Assembly (NCBI RefSeq): GCF_003752365.1
Contig: NZ_RJUO01000004.1
Span: forward strand, 162,355 to 226,354
Origin: Frondihabitans sp. PhB188
Lineage (GTDB): Bacteria > Actinomycetota > Actinomycetes > Actinomycetales > Microbacteriaceae
Reading direction: 5' to 3'
Length of the DNA stretch: 64,000 nt
This document shows, piece by piece, positions 7,644 through 14,645 of this stretch; the stretch's first letter is position 1; every line of letters begins with the position of its first letter. The notes under the pieces were generated by a model. That model had not been told where the DNA came from, did not search any database, and saw only the letters and a list, made by a program, of their open reading frames with translations. The position numbers and the translations under genes were made by a program.

Positions 7644-8473
7644 GCCGGGTTCGCGGTGGGGGCGACCCCTTCGGCATCGGTGTCGTCGGTGCCGGTCAGA
7701 ACACTGCCGGTCAGAACACTGCCGGTCGGAACACTGCCGGTCGGGACGCTGCCGGTCGGGACGCTGCCGGTCGGGACGCTGCCGGCCGGGACGGCGTCCG
7801 CGTCACCGGAAGCGGGGAGCCCGAGCAGCTCCGCGAGCTCGTCGGCCGTGTCGACGACGGCGACAGCGCCGACCTGCTCGGCGGGGGAGCCGTAGCCCCA
7901 GGTGACGAAGATCGTGGGCACGCCGTGGGCCGCGGCACCGTCGACGTCGTGGTGGCGGTCGCCGATCAGGACGGGACGCGAGACGTCGACACCGAGGGCG
8001 CGAAGGCGGGCGAGCGCCTCTTCGACGACGTCGGCCTTGGCGCCGCGCTTCTCGTCGTCGCTGGCGCCCGTGATGACGTCGAGGTAGCGGCTGAGGCCGA
8101 AGTGGTTCAGCATCATGGTGGCCGGCGTCTCGGGCTTCGAGGTCGCCGTCGAGATGGGGATCCCGGCCTCGTGGACACGGCGGAGCAGGTCTTCCATTCC
8201 CGCGAAGATCACGCTGTCGAGCGCCCCGCCGGCCAGGTACTCGCCGCGGTACAGGGCCATGGCGTGGTCGAGCTCGTCGCCCGTGATGCCGAGGTGCCTG
8301 GTGAAGCTCTCGGGAAGCGGCGGGCCTACCCATTCGAGGAGCTCCGCCGGTGTCGGCACGGCCTCGCCGAGCTGTGCGAGGGTGCTGGCCAGGGTCTTCG
8401 TGATGCCGGGTGCGGAGTCGGCGATGGTGCCGTCGAGGTCGAACAGCACGGCCGAGTAGGGGAAGTCGCTCAT
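7640..8473 (-). CDS. HAD-superfamily hydrolase with pentapeptide-repeat tail
   Basis: A 277-residue phosphoglycolate phosphatase-like HAD enzyme. Motif I is FDLDGT (D12, D14), motif II TSK, and motif IV IGDRHHDVDGA; a helical cap lies between motifs I and II. The catalytic domain ends by about residue 222. Residues about 227-261 are then seven repeats of VPTGS/VLTGS, encoded by a 15-bp tandem repeat (7691-7795), making the protein about 50 residues longer than usual. A TAGGCT box 7 nt before the ATG implies a leaderless or very short leader, and the GGAGGGG between them could also serve as ribosome site. Coupled to the MFS gene, it may process that transporter's substrate; this is conjecture. 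Confidence 0.87.
   Translation of the reverse strand: MSDFPYSAVLFDLDGTIADSAPGITKTLASTLAQLGEAVPTPAELLEWVGPPLPESFTRHLGITGDELDHAMALYRGEYLAGGALDSVIFAGMEDLLRRVHEAGIPISTATSKPETPATMMLNHFGLSRYLDVITGASDDEKRGAKADVVEEALARLRALGVDVSRPVLIGDRHHDVDGAAAHGVPTIFVTWGYGSPAEQVGAVAVVDTADELAELLGLPASGDADAVPAGSVPTGSVPTGSVPTGSVPTGSVLTGSVLTGTDDTDAEGVAPTANPA
7691..7795 (-). repeat. 15-bp coding tandem repeat, seven copies
   Basis: Seven 15-bp units begin at 7691, 7706, 7721, 7736, 7751, 7766 and 7781 on the plus strand (GCCGGTCRGRACRCT-like, last unit diverged). They lie in frame inside the HAD hydrolase gene and encode consecutive VPTGS or VLTGS pentapeptides. Unit differences form a gradient (A-rich units at the 3' end of the gene, G-rich units further in), as expected from stepwise expansion. 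Confidence 0.95.
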
Positions 8474-8506
8474 CCCCTCCAGCCTACGGTCTGGCAGGGG
8501 AGCGGA

Positions 8507-8767
8507 TCAGCGGACCTCGTGGAAGGGCCAGCGACGCTTCGACGTCGTGTCGTCGTCGAGCATGCGGAGGATCAGTCGCGCGACGGAGCCGCCCATCTCG
8601 GCGACGATCTCACGCTCGGCGGTGGTCAGCTCGTCGACCGTGAGCGGCTCGGTCTCGGAGAGGACGGGTGCGGCGGGCTGGCGGCGGCGGGTCGCGATCG
8701 GGGCGACGACGTGGCGGGAGAGCGGGGAGGCGGTCGAGACGAGCTGGTCGAAGAGCGGAGTGGACAT
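8507..8767 (-). CDS. small protein of unknown function
   Basis: An 86-residue soluble protein with no recognised domain. It has a basic, proline-containing middle (RRRQPAAP) followed by an acidic, probably helical C-terminal half (LTVDELTTAEREIVAEMGGSVARLILRML). The ATG at 8767 is preceded by GAAAGG at a 7-nt spacing; the longer in-frame extension would run through the promoter. It sits alone between the HAD hydrolase and nucS, with its own strong promoter bracketed by two copies of an 11-bp motif. The promoter arrangement suggests a tightly repressed or stress-induced gene, but the function is not known. Confidence 0.72.
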   Translation of the reverse strand: MSTPLFDQLVSTASPLSRHVVAPIATRRRQPAAPVLSETEPLTVDELTTAEREIVAEMGGSVARLILRMLDDDTTSKRRWPFHEVR

Positions 8768-8785
8768 GAGAGAGCCTTTCGGATT

Positions 8786-8837
8786 GTGTATTTCACATCC
8801 TACGAGGTCTCTCCACGAAGTCAATACTGTATTTCAG
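8786..8837 (-). promoter_or_regulatory. promoter with two flanking operator-like repeats
   Basis: On the minus strand a TTGACT -35 (8824-8819) and a TAGGAT -10 (8802-8797) are 16 nt apart. CTGAAATACAG (8837-8827) lies just upstream of the -35 and GTGAAATACAC (8796-8786) just downstream of the -10, covering the likely start of transcription. The two 11-mers share TGAAATACA, have inverted outer triplets and are 41 bp apart, about four helical turns. This is a typical repressor arrangement; the regulator is unknown. Confidence 0.7.
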
Positions 8838-8847
8838 AAGCCGATCG

Positions 8848-9543
8848 TCAGAACAGGCGCGAGTGTCCGTCGTCCATGCCGCGCATCTCGTCGTAGTCGA
8901 GCACGACGCAGCGGATGCCCCGGTCTTCGGCGAGCGTGCGGGCCTGCGGCTTGATCTCCTGAGCGGCGAACACGCCCTGCACCGGCTTCAGGTGCGGGTC
9001 GCGGTTCATCAGCTCGAGGTACCGGGTGAGCTGCTCGACGCCGTCGATGTCTCCGCGCCGCTTGATCTCGACAGCGACGGCGCCGCCCTTCGCGTCGCGC
9101 GCCAGGATGTCGACCGGCCCGATCGCGGTCATGTACTCGCGGCGCACCAGGGTGTGACCGTCGCCCAGCACCTCGATCTGCTCGGCCATCAGCTTCTGCA
9201 GGTGCGCCTCGACGCCGTCCTTGACCAGGCCGGGATCGATGCCGAGCTCATGAGCCGAATCGTGCAGGAACTCGTGGATCGACACCAGGAGCACGTCGTT
9301 GGTCTTGCCCTGCGTGACCTTCCAGAGCTCGACGATCCCGGCTTCGCGCTGGTCGTCGTCGGGCTCCTCCGTCGTGATGCTGCACGGCGGGCTCATCCAG
9401 TTGAGCGGCTTGTAGCTGCCGCCGTCGGAGTGGACCAGCAGGCTGCCGTCGCTCTTCACCATCAAAAGGCGGGTGGCGAGCGGGAGATGGGCCGAGAGGC
9501 GCCCCGCGTAGTCGACGGAGCAGCGGGCAATGACGAGACGCAC
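8848..9543 (-). CDS. nucS: mismatch-specific endonuclease NucS
   Basis: A 231-residue NucS/EndoMS. In actinobacteria that lack MutS/MutL, it cuts both strands at G-T, G-G and T-T mismatches and lowers mutation rate. The N-terminal half forms the dimerisation and DNA-binding domain. The C-terminal nuclease core shows [18 protein letters not shown] and QLTRYLEL, giving the Asp, Glu and Lys of a PD-(D/E)XK-like site. The extreme C terminus SRLF matches the sliding-clamp binding tail of the family. The start is GTG; a TAGGCT box ends 7 nt upstream, so the message is probably leaderless. Length is normal. Confidence 0.96.
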   Translation of the reverse strand: MRLVIARCSVDYAGRLSAHLPLATRLLMVKSDGSLLVHSDGGSYKPLNWMSPPCSITTEEPDDDQREAGIVELWKVTQGKTNDVLLVSIHEFLHDSAHELGIDPGLVKDGVEAHLQKLMAEQIEVLGDGHTLVRREYMTAIGPVDILARDAKGGAVAVEIKRRGDIDGVEQLTRYLELMNRDPHLKPVQGVFAAQEIKPQARTLAEDRGIRCVVLDYDEMRGMDDGHSRLF

Positions 9544-9573
9544 GACGACGAGCCTAACGCGCGGCGGGGGCGG

Positions 9574-10827
9574 CTAGCTCTCGACGGGGCGGCGCCGCGA
9601 CGGCTCGCGCGCGGCACCCGATACGAGCCCGGCGACGACGATCAGCGCGAACACCACGAACAGCGAGTGCAGCAGCCCGAAGCGCTCGCCGAGCACGCCG
9701 ATCACCGGCGGCAGGGCCAGGAAGGCGACGTAGCCGATCGTGGCGACGGCGCTCACGCGGGCCGCCGCGTTGCGGGAGTCGTCGGCGGCGGCCGAGAGGC
9801 CGACCGGGAAGCCGAGAGCGGCCCCGAAGCCCCAGAACACGACGCCGATCACGGCCAGCCACACGACCGGCGACAGGATCACGAGCAGCAGGCCCACGAT
9901 CGCCGACACGGCCGAGAGGCGCAGCATCAGCACGCGGCCGTACCGGTCGATGAGCGGCGAGCCGGCGACGCGTGCCACGGTCATCGCGGTCAGGAAGACG
10001 AAGAGGATGCTCGATCCGGCGGCGTTGCTCACGCCATGGCCGTCGACCATCGCGAGGGCCAGCCAGTCGTTCGCCGAGCCCTCGGCGGTCGACATGCCGA
10101 GCACGATGAGGCCGATCAGGATCGTGCCGGGTGTGGCCCAGATGGCCAGGCGGCCGCGCCACGAGCTCTCGGTCGCGCCGGCGCCGTCGGTCTGGGCGGC
10201 GTGCCCGAGCTCCTCGGACTGGAAGCGGCGCACGAAGACGACTCCGGCGACGGCGATCACGACGGCGACCGTCGAGACGTGGACGGCGACGGGCAGCGAC
10301 AGCCGCTCCGCACCGGCGCCGAGCAGAGCCCCGACCATCGTGCCGAGGCTGAAAGAGGCGTGGAAGAGCGGCATCACGGTCTTGCCGAGCACGCGCTCGC
10401 AGGCCGCGGCCGAGACATTCATCGCGACGTCGAGCGTGCCGTTGCCGAAGCCGACGATCGCCATGCCGACGAGGATCGCCCAGAACCCGGCGCCGAGGGT
10501 GGCGCTGATGCCGGCCACGATCAGGCCGACGGCGACGACGAGGAGCGCGCCGGTCGCGGTCTTCTTCGCACCGAACGAGGCGATGATGTGGCTCGACGAG
10601 ATGACGCCGACGATGGCTCCGACGCTGATGCCGAACGCGAGGAACCCCATCTGCAGGGTGCTGGCGTGCAGCAGGTCGCGGATCGACGGCACACGGCCGA
10701 GCCAGGTCGCGATGGCCAGGCCCGACAGGGCGAAGATCACGAAGAGGGCATTGCGCCAGCGGACCACGTCGCGCCGGGTCAGGCCGCCGTCGTAGGTGCG
10801 GGTGTCGAGGGAGGAGGGGGTCGCCAT
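9574..10827 (-). CDS. MFS transporter, YbjJ-like
   Basis: A 417-residue, 12-span major facilitator related to YbjJ and sugar permease-like proteins: FALSGLAIATWLGRVPSIRDLL opens the first half, and GNGTLDVAMNVSAAACE is the conserved segment near span 4-5. The second half begins after a hydrophilic loop at about residue 205. The ATG at 10827 follows GAAGAG; longer extensions cross the operator region. It is divergent from a LacI-family regulator, and two identical palindromic operators lie between them, so it is likely repressed by that regulator and induced by a carbohydrate. The substrate is not identifiable. Confidence 0.85.
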   Translation of the reverse strand: MATPSSLDTRTYDGGLTRRDVVRWRNALFVIFALSGLAIATWLGRVPSIRDLLHASTLQMGFLAFGISVGAIVGVISSSHIIASFGAKKTATGALLVVAVGLIVAGISATLGAGFWAILVGMAIVGFGNGTLDVAMNVSAAACERVLGKTVMPLFHASFSLGTMVGALLGAGAERLSLPVAVHVSTVAVVIAVAGVVFVRRFQSEELGHAAQTDGAGATESSWRGRLAIWATPGTILIGLIVLGMSTAEGSANDWLALAMVDGHGVSNAAGSSILFVFLTAMTVARVAGSPLIDRYGRVLMLRLSAVSAIVGLLLVILSPVVWLAVIGVVFWGFGAALGFPVGLSAAADDSRNAAARVSAVATIGYVAFLALPPVIGVLGERFGLLHSLFVVFALIVVAGLVSGAAREPSRRRPVES

Positions 10828-10861
10828 CGGTTCTCTTCGGTTCGTGCGTGCAGGTGGCGCG

Positions 10862-10878
10862 ACTCGAATCGATTCGAC
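10862..10878. promoter_or_regulatory. LacI-type operator O1
   Basis: The 14-bp perfect palindrome TCGAATCGATTCGA (10864-10877) lies within ACTCGAATCGATTCGAC. It is 35 bp from the MFS start codon and fits an operator for the neighbouring LacI-family regulator, whose family binds short CG-centred palindromes; here the centre is ATCGAT. Confidence 0.85.
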
Positions 10879-10931
10879 CCGCGGGATCGACCACACGCTA
10901 TCAAGCCACCGGCGACTCCGACAAGACCTTC

Positions 10932-10948
10932 GTCGAATCGATTCGAGT
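10932..10948. promoter_or_regulatory. LacI-type operator O2
   Basis: A second copy of TCGAATCGATTCGA (10933-10946), embedded in a 17-mer that is the exact reverse complement of the O1 17-mer. The centres are 69 bp apart, and O2 lies just upstream of the regulator's TACAGT -10 box (10954-10959). Binding at both sites would cover both divergent promoters and allow looping. Confidence 0.85.
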
Positions 10949-10967
10949 GCGACTACAGTTCTGGAGC

Positions 10968-12014
10968 ATGAGCATCGCGACCCGGCCCACCCTCGCCTCC
11001 GTGGCGAAGCTGGCCGGTGTCTCGGCGTCGACGGCCTCCCTGGCCTTCAACGACTCCGGCCCCGTGTCGGCGTCCACGCGCGAGAAGGTGCTCGACGCGG
11101 CACGGACGCTCGGCTACGCCGGTCCCGACCCGCGCGCCCGGTCGCTGCGGCGCGGACGGTCGGGCATCGTCGGCGTGGTGCTCGAGGAGTCCCTGCGCGA
11201 CGCCTTCCGCGACCCGATGAACCTCGCGATGCTCGACGGGATCGCCGACCTGACAGGCCCGGCGGGCAACTCGCTGCTGCTGCTCACCGAGACCGCCGCC
11301 GGTCGGTCCACCCTCGTCGACGCACCGGTCGACGCGGCCGTGCTGTTCGGGTGCAGCCCGGTCGTCGACGAGAAGGTCGCGATCCTGCTGCGTCGCGGTA
11401 TCCCGGTGGTCGCCATCGAGGGCCGCCCGATCCCCGGGGTGCTCGACATCGGCCTCGACAACCGCGAGGCCACGCGCTCGCTCGCCGAGCACCTCAAGGG
11501 CCTGGGCCACTCCGACGTCGCTCTGGTCACCCTCGAGCTCGACCGCGACCGCCGCAGAAGCAGAGTGACGCAGAAACTCCTCGCCCGAGCCACGTCGCAC
11601 ACTGCCCTCGAGCGCGTCCACGGCGCCCGCGAGGTCTTCCCCGCGGCCGGCGGGCTCACCACGCTCGGAAGCACGGTCGACGAGGGGCGCATCGCCGGGC
11701 TGGCGCTGCTCGGCGATCCCGAGACGCGGCCGACCGCCGTCATCGCGCAGAGCGACCTCCTCGCCGTCGGGGTCATCCGGGCCGCGGCCGAGCTCGGCCT
11801 GGCCGTGCCCGGCGACCTCAGCGTCGTCGGGTTCGACGGCGTGCGGATCGACGACCCGGTCGCCGCCGAGCTGACGACCATGGTGCAGCCGGGGTTCGCG
11901 AAGGGGCAGGCGGCGGGGCGCGGCATCCTCGAGCTGCTCGCCGGCCGCGAGGGCCGCTCGGTCTCGTTCACGTCGGCGTTCCGGCGCGGGGCGACGACGG
12001 CCCCGCCGCGCTAG
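10968..12014 (+). CDS. LacI-family transcriptional regulator
   Basis: A 348-residue repressor. Residues about 8-55 are the LacI helix-turn-helix and hinge (TLASVAKLAGVSASTASLAF). The rest is a periplasmic binding protein-like ligand domain, ending with VPGDLSVVGFDGVRIDDPVA and a TTMVQPG segment typical of sugar-responsive members. The ATG at 10968 is 8 nt after a TACAGT box. Two palindromic operators sit in the divergent spacer. Its stop overlaps the stop of the MATE gene on the other strand (shared CTAG). The likely target is the divergent MFS gene plus itself. Confidence 0.92.
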   Translation: MSIATRPTLASVAKLAGVSASTASLAFNDSGPVSASTREKVLDAARTLGYAGPDPRARSLRRGRSGIVGVVLEESLRDAFRDPMNLAMLDGIADLTGPAGNSLLLLTETAAGRSTLVDAPVDAAVLFGCSPVVDEKVAILLRRGIPVVAIEGRPIPGVLDIGLDNREATRSLAEHLKGLGHSDVALVTLELDRDRRRSRVTQKLLARATSHTALERVHGAREVFPAAGGLTTLGSTVDEGRIAGLALLGDPETRPTAVIAQSDLLAVGVIRAAAELGLAVPGDLSVVGFDGVRIDDPVAAELTTMVQPGFAKGQAAGRGILELLAGREGRSVSFTSAFRRGATTAPPR

Positions 12015-13324
12015 GCGCCGGTGACGATCCAGCGCGAGCCGGCGGCGCGGACGCCGAGCGTGACGGCTCGAGCCCCGATGTAGCCGATGCCGAAGGCCAG
12101 CCAGAGCGCGACCGGCCCGCCGTCGCCCGCGACCGCCCACCACAGCAGCGGGAGGTACACGGCCACGTCGACGAGGCCGGTCCAGGCGAGGTAGCGGGCG
12201 TCGCCGGCGCCGAGCAGGACCCCGTCGAGCACGAAGACCAGGCCGGCGAGCGGCACCCCGACGGCCATGGCGCGCAGGATCCCGGGGAGCATCGCCCGCA
12301 CGGCCCCATCGCCCGTGAAGACGCCGGGCAGCACCCCCGCCGCGCTGGCGAGCAGCAGCCCGAGCACGGCTCCGCCCGCGACGCCCCATGTCAGCAGTCT
12401 CCGCGTGACGGCGCGCACCCGCGCCGCATCGCCGGCCCCGAGCGCGTGCCCGACCATCGCCTGGCCGGCGATCGCGAGGGCATCCAGCGCGAACGCCAGC
12501 GTCGAGAAGAGGGTCAGGGCGACCTGCACGGCGGCGAGCCCCGGCACGCCGAGCATCCCGGCCGCCCAGACCGTGGCGAGCATGGCCAGCCGAAGGGCCG
12601 CGCTCCTGATCAGCAGCCAGCCGCCGGCGGAGGCCGTCCTGCCCACGCCTCCGAGTCCCGGTCGCAGCGGGGCCCCGACGGCGCGGGCCGCCCGGACAGC
12701 GATGACCGCGTAGACCGCCGCCATGCCCCACTGCGCGACGACGGTGCCCGCCGCCGACCCGGCGATGCCCCAGTGGAAGCCGTAGATGAACAGGGCGTTG
12801 AGGCCCGCGTTGGCGGCGAATCCCGCCGTCGCGACGACGAGCGGCGTGCGGGTGTCCTGGAGTCCGCGCAGGAGCCCCGTCGCCGCGATGACGAACAGCA
12901 TCGCCGGGAGGCCGAGCACCGAGATGACGAGGTACTTCGTGGCCTGCTCGGAGACGGCGGGCCCGGTCTGGAACGCGAGCACCAGGGTTCCTGCACCCAG
13001 AGCACCCACCACGAGCAGGACGACGCCGATCAGCAGCGCGAACCACAGCCCGTCGATGCCGGCCCGGAGCGCCCCGGTGCGATCGCCCGCGCCGAGGCGT
13101 CTGGCCACGGTCGGAGTCGTCGCGTAGGCGAGGAAGATCAGCAGCCCCACCGCCGTCTGGAGGATCACGCCGGCGATGCCGAGGCCGGCCAGCGGCGCCG
13201 CCCCGAGGTGGCCGACGAGGGCCGTGTCGGTCAGCAGGAAGAGCGGCTCGGCGATCAGGGCACCCAGCGCCGGGACGGCCAGCCGGGCGATCTCGCGGTC
13301 GAGCGCCCGCGCGGGTGCGGTCAC
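12011..13324 (-). CDS. MATE-family efflux transporter (DinF-like)
   Basis: A 437-residue, 12-span multidrug and toxin extrusion protein. Each half begins with the MATE signature (LAVPALGALIAEPLFLLTDTALVGHLG in the first; VALTLFSTLAFALDALAIAGQAMVGHALGAGD in the second). The DinF subgroup typically exchanges protons or sodium for organic cations. The start is a GTG that overlaps the stop of the uracil permease gene (GTGA), so the two are coupled. The stop codon is shared with the convergent LacI gene. Confidence 0.9.
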   Translation of the reverse strand: MTAPARALDREIARLAVPALGALIAEPLFLLTDTALVGHLGAAPLAGLGIAGVILQTAVGLLIFLAYATTPTVARRLGAGDRTGALRAGIDGLWFALLIGVVLLVVGALGAGTLVLAFQTGPAVSEQATKYLVISVLGLPAMLFVIAATGLLRGLQDTRTPLVVATAGFAANAGLNALFIYGFHWGIAGSAAGTVVAQWGMAAVYAVIAVRAARAVGAPLRPGLGGVGRTASAGGWLLIRSAALRLAMLATVWAAGMLGVPGLAAVQVALTLFSTLAFALDALAIAGQAMVGHALGAGDAARVRAVTRRLLTWGVAGGAVLGLLLASAAGVLPGVFTGDGAVRAMLPGILRAMAVGVPLAGLVFVLDGVLLGAGDARYLAWTGLVDVAVYLPLLWWAVAGDGGPVALWLAFGIGYIGARAVTLGVRAAGSRWIVTGA

Positions 13325-14586
13325 TCGGTGCCGCGCGCCCGCCCGATCGCGCTCATCAGGTGGTAGACGACGACGGCGGCGACGGTGCCGATGATGATGC
13401 CCTCGAAGACCGCGCCGCCGGCCGTGAAGGTCAGGTTCGCGATGCCGGCGACGAGTGCGATCCCGGCGGTGAGCTGGTTCTTCGGCTTCGAGAAGTCGAC
13501 CCCGTTCTCGACCCAGATGCGGATTCCGATGATCCCGATCAGACCGTAGAGCGCCACGGTCACGCCGCCGATGACGCCCGGGGGCACGGTTGCGATGACG
13601 GCGCCGATCTTGGGCGAGAGCCCGAGCAGGATCGCGATGACGCCGGCGACCCAGTAGGCCGCGGTCGAGAACACGCGCGTCGCGCTCATGACGCCGATGT
13701 TCTCGCCGTAGGTCGTGGTCGCCGAGCCCCCGCCGATGCCAGCGATCACGGTGCTGAGGCCGTCGGCGAAGAGCGCTCGGCCGGTGAGGTCGTCGAGGTT
13801 GCGGCCGGTGAGCTGGCCGACCCCCTTCACATGGCCGACGTTCTCGGCGACGAGGGCGAGCACGACCGGCAGGAAGCCCACGTAGACGGCGATGTGCGTC
13901 GCCTCGAACGACGGCGCCGTGAACTGGGGGAGGCCGAGCCACGCCGCGTCGTCGACCTTGCTGAAGTCGACGGCCCCGCTGATGACGGCGGCGACATAGC
14001 CCACGACGACGCCGACGACGATCGAGAGCCGGCCGAGGATGCCGCGGAACACGACCGCCGCGAGGACGACCGCGGCCAGGGTGATGACGGCGATCACCGG
14101 CGCCTTCTGGAAGTTCGCCCCCGCCGTCGGGGCCAGGTTGAAGCCGATGAGGGCGACGATCGAGCCCGACACGACGGGCGGCAGCAACGCGTCGATCCAC
14201 TTCGTGCCGAGCACGTGGACGATGAGGCCGACGACCGCCAGCAGCGCGCCGACGACGATGATGCCGCTGAGCGCGAGCGGGATCCCGCCGATCTTGGTCG
14301 CGGCGCCGATCGGGGCGATGAAGGCGAACGACGAGCCGAGGTAGCTGGGCAGGCGGTTCTTCGTGATGACCAGGAAGAGCAAGGTGCCGATGCCCGAGAA
14401 GAGGAGCGTCGTGGTGGGCGGGAAGCCGGTGATGATGGGAACCAGGAACGTGGCGCCGAACATGGCGACCACGTGCTGTGCGCCCAGCCCCACCGTGCGC
14501 GGCCAGGACAGCCGCTCCTCCGGGAGCACGATCGCGGTCTGGTCGACCGCCTTGCCGTCGGCGTGGAGCTTCCAGGGGAGGGCCAT
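13321..14586 (-). CDS. uracil/xanthine permease (NCS2 family)
   Basis: A 421-residue nucleobase:cation symporter-2 protein. It contains the UraA-type GLGAQHVVAMFGATFLVP start, SSFAFIAPI, the family motif EN(V)GHVKGVGQLTGRNLD (about residues 240-257) and GGSATTTYGENIGVMSATRVFS, which carries a substrate-binding glutamate. About 14 membrane spans are expected. A TACAGT box ends 6 nt before the ATG. It is divergent from the M13 peptidase gene with a 59-nt spacer and is followed by an overlapping MATE gene. Uracil is the likeliest substrate. Confidence 0.92.
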   Translation of the reverse strand: MALPWKLHADGKAVDQTAIVLPEERLSWPRTVGLGAQHVVAMFGATFLVPIITGFPPTTTLLFSGIGTLLFLVITKNRLPSYLGSSFAFIAPIGAATKIGGIPLALSGIIVVGALLAVVGLIVHVLGTKWIDALLPPVVSGSIVALIGFNLAPTAGANFQKAPVIAVITLAAVVLAAVVFRGILGRLSIVVGVVVGYVAAVISGAVDFSKVDDAAWLGLPQFTAPSFEATHIAVYVGFLPVVLALVAENVGHVKGVGQLTGRNLDDLTGRALFADGLSTVIAGIGGGSATTTYGENIGVMSATRVFSTAAYWVAGVIAILLGLSPKIGAVIATVPPGVIGGVTVALYGLIGIIGIRIWVENGVDFSKPKNQLTAGIALVAGIANLTFTAGGAVFEGIIIGTVAAVVVYHLMSAIGRARGTE

Positions 14587-14645
14587 GCAGTGACTGTACT
14601 GGGAGCCGATCGCGGCTGTCGGACCACACGCCTAGGCTTGCCCCC

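Noticed and set aside
7691-7795. CRISPR-like array
   Set aside because: The units are 15 bp, directly adjacent with no spacers, and read in frame as a protein tail. The same argument excludes 4253-4324, 6312-6356 and 38622-38681.
6456-7895. A 479-codon plus-strand frame across the MFS and HAD genes
   Set aside because: Acidic low-complexity product with no domain; it is the reverse frame of two well-supported genes.
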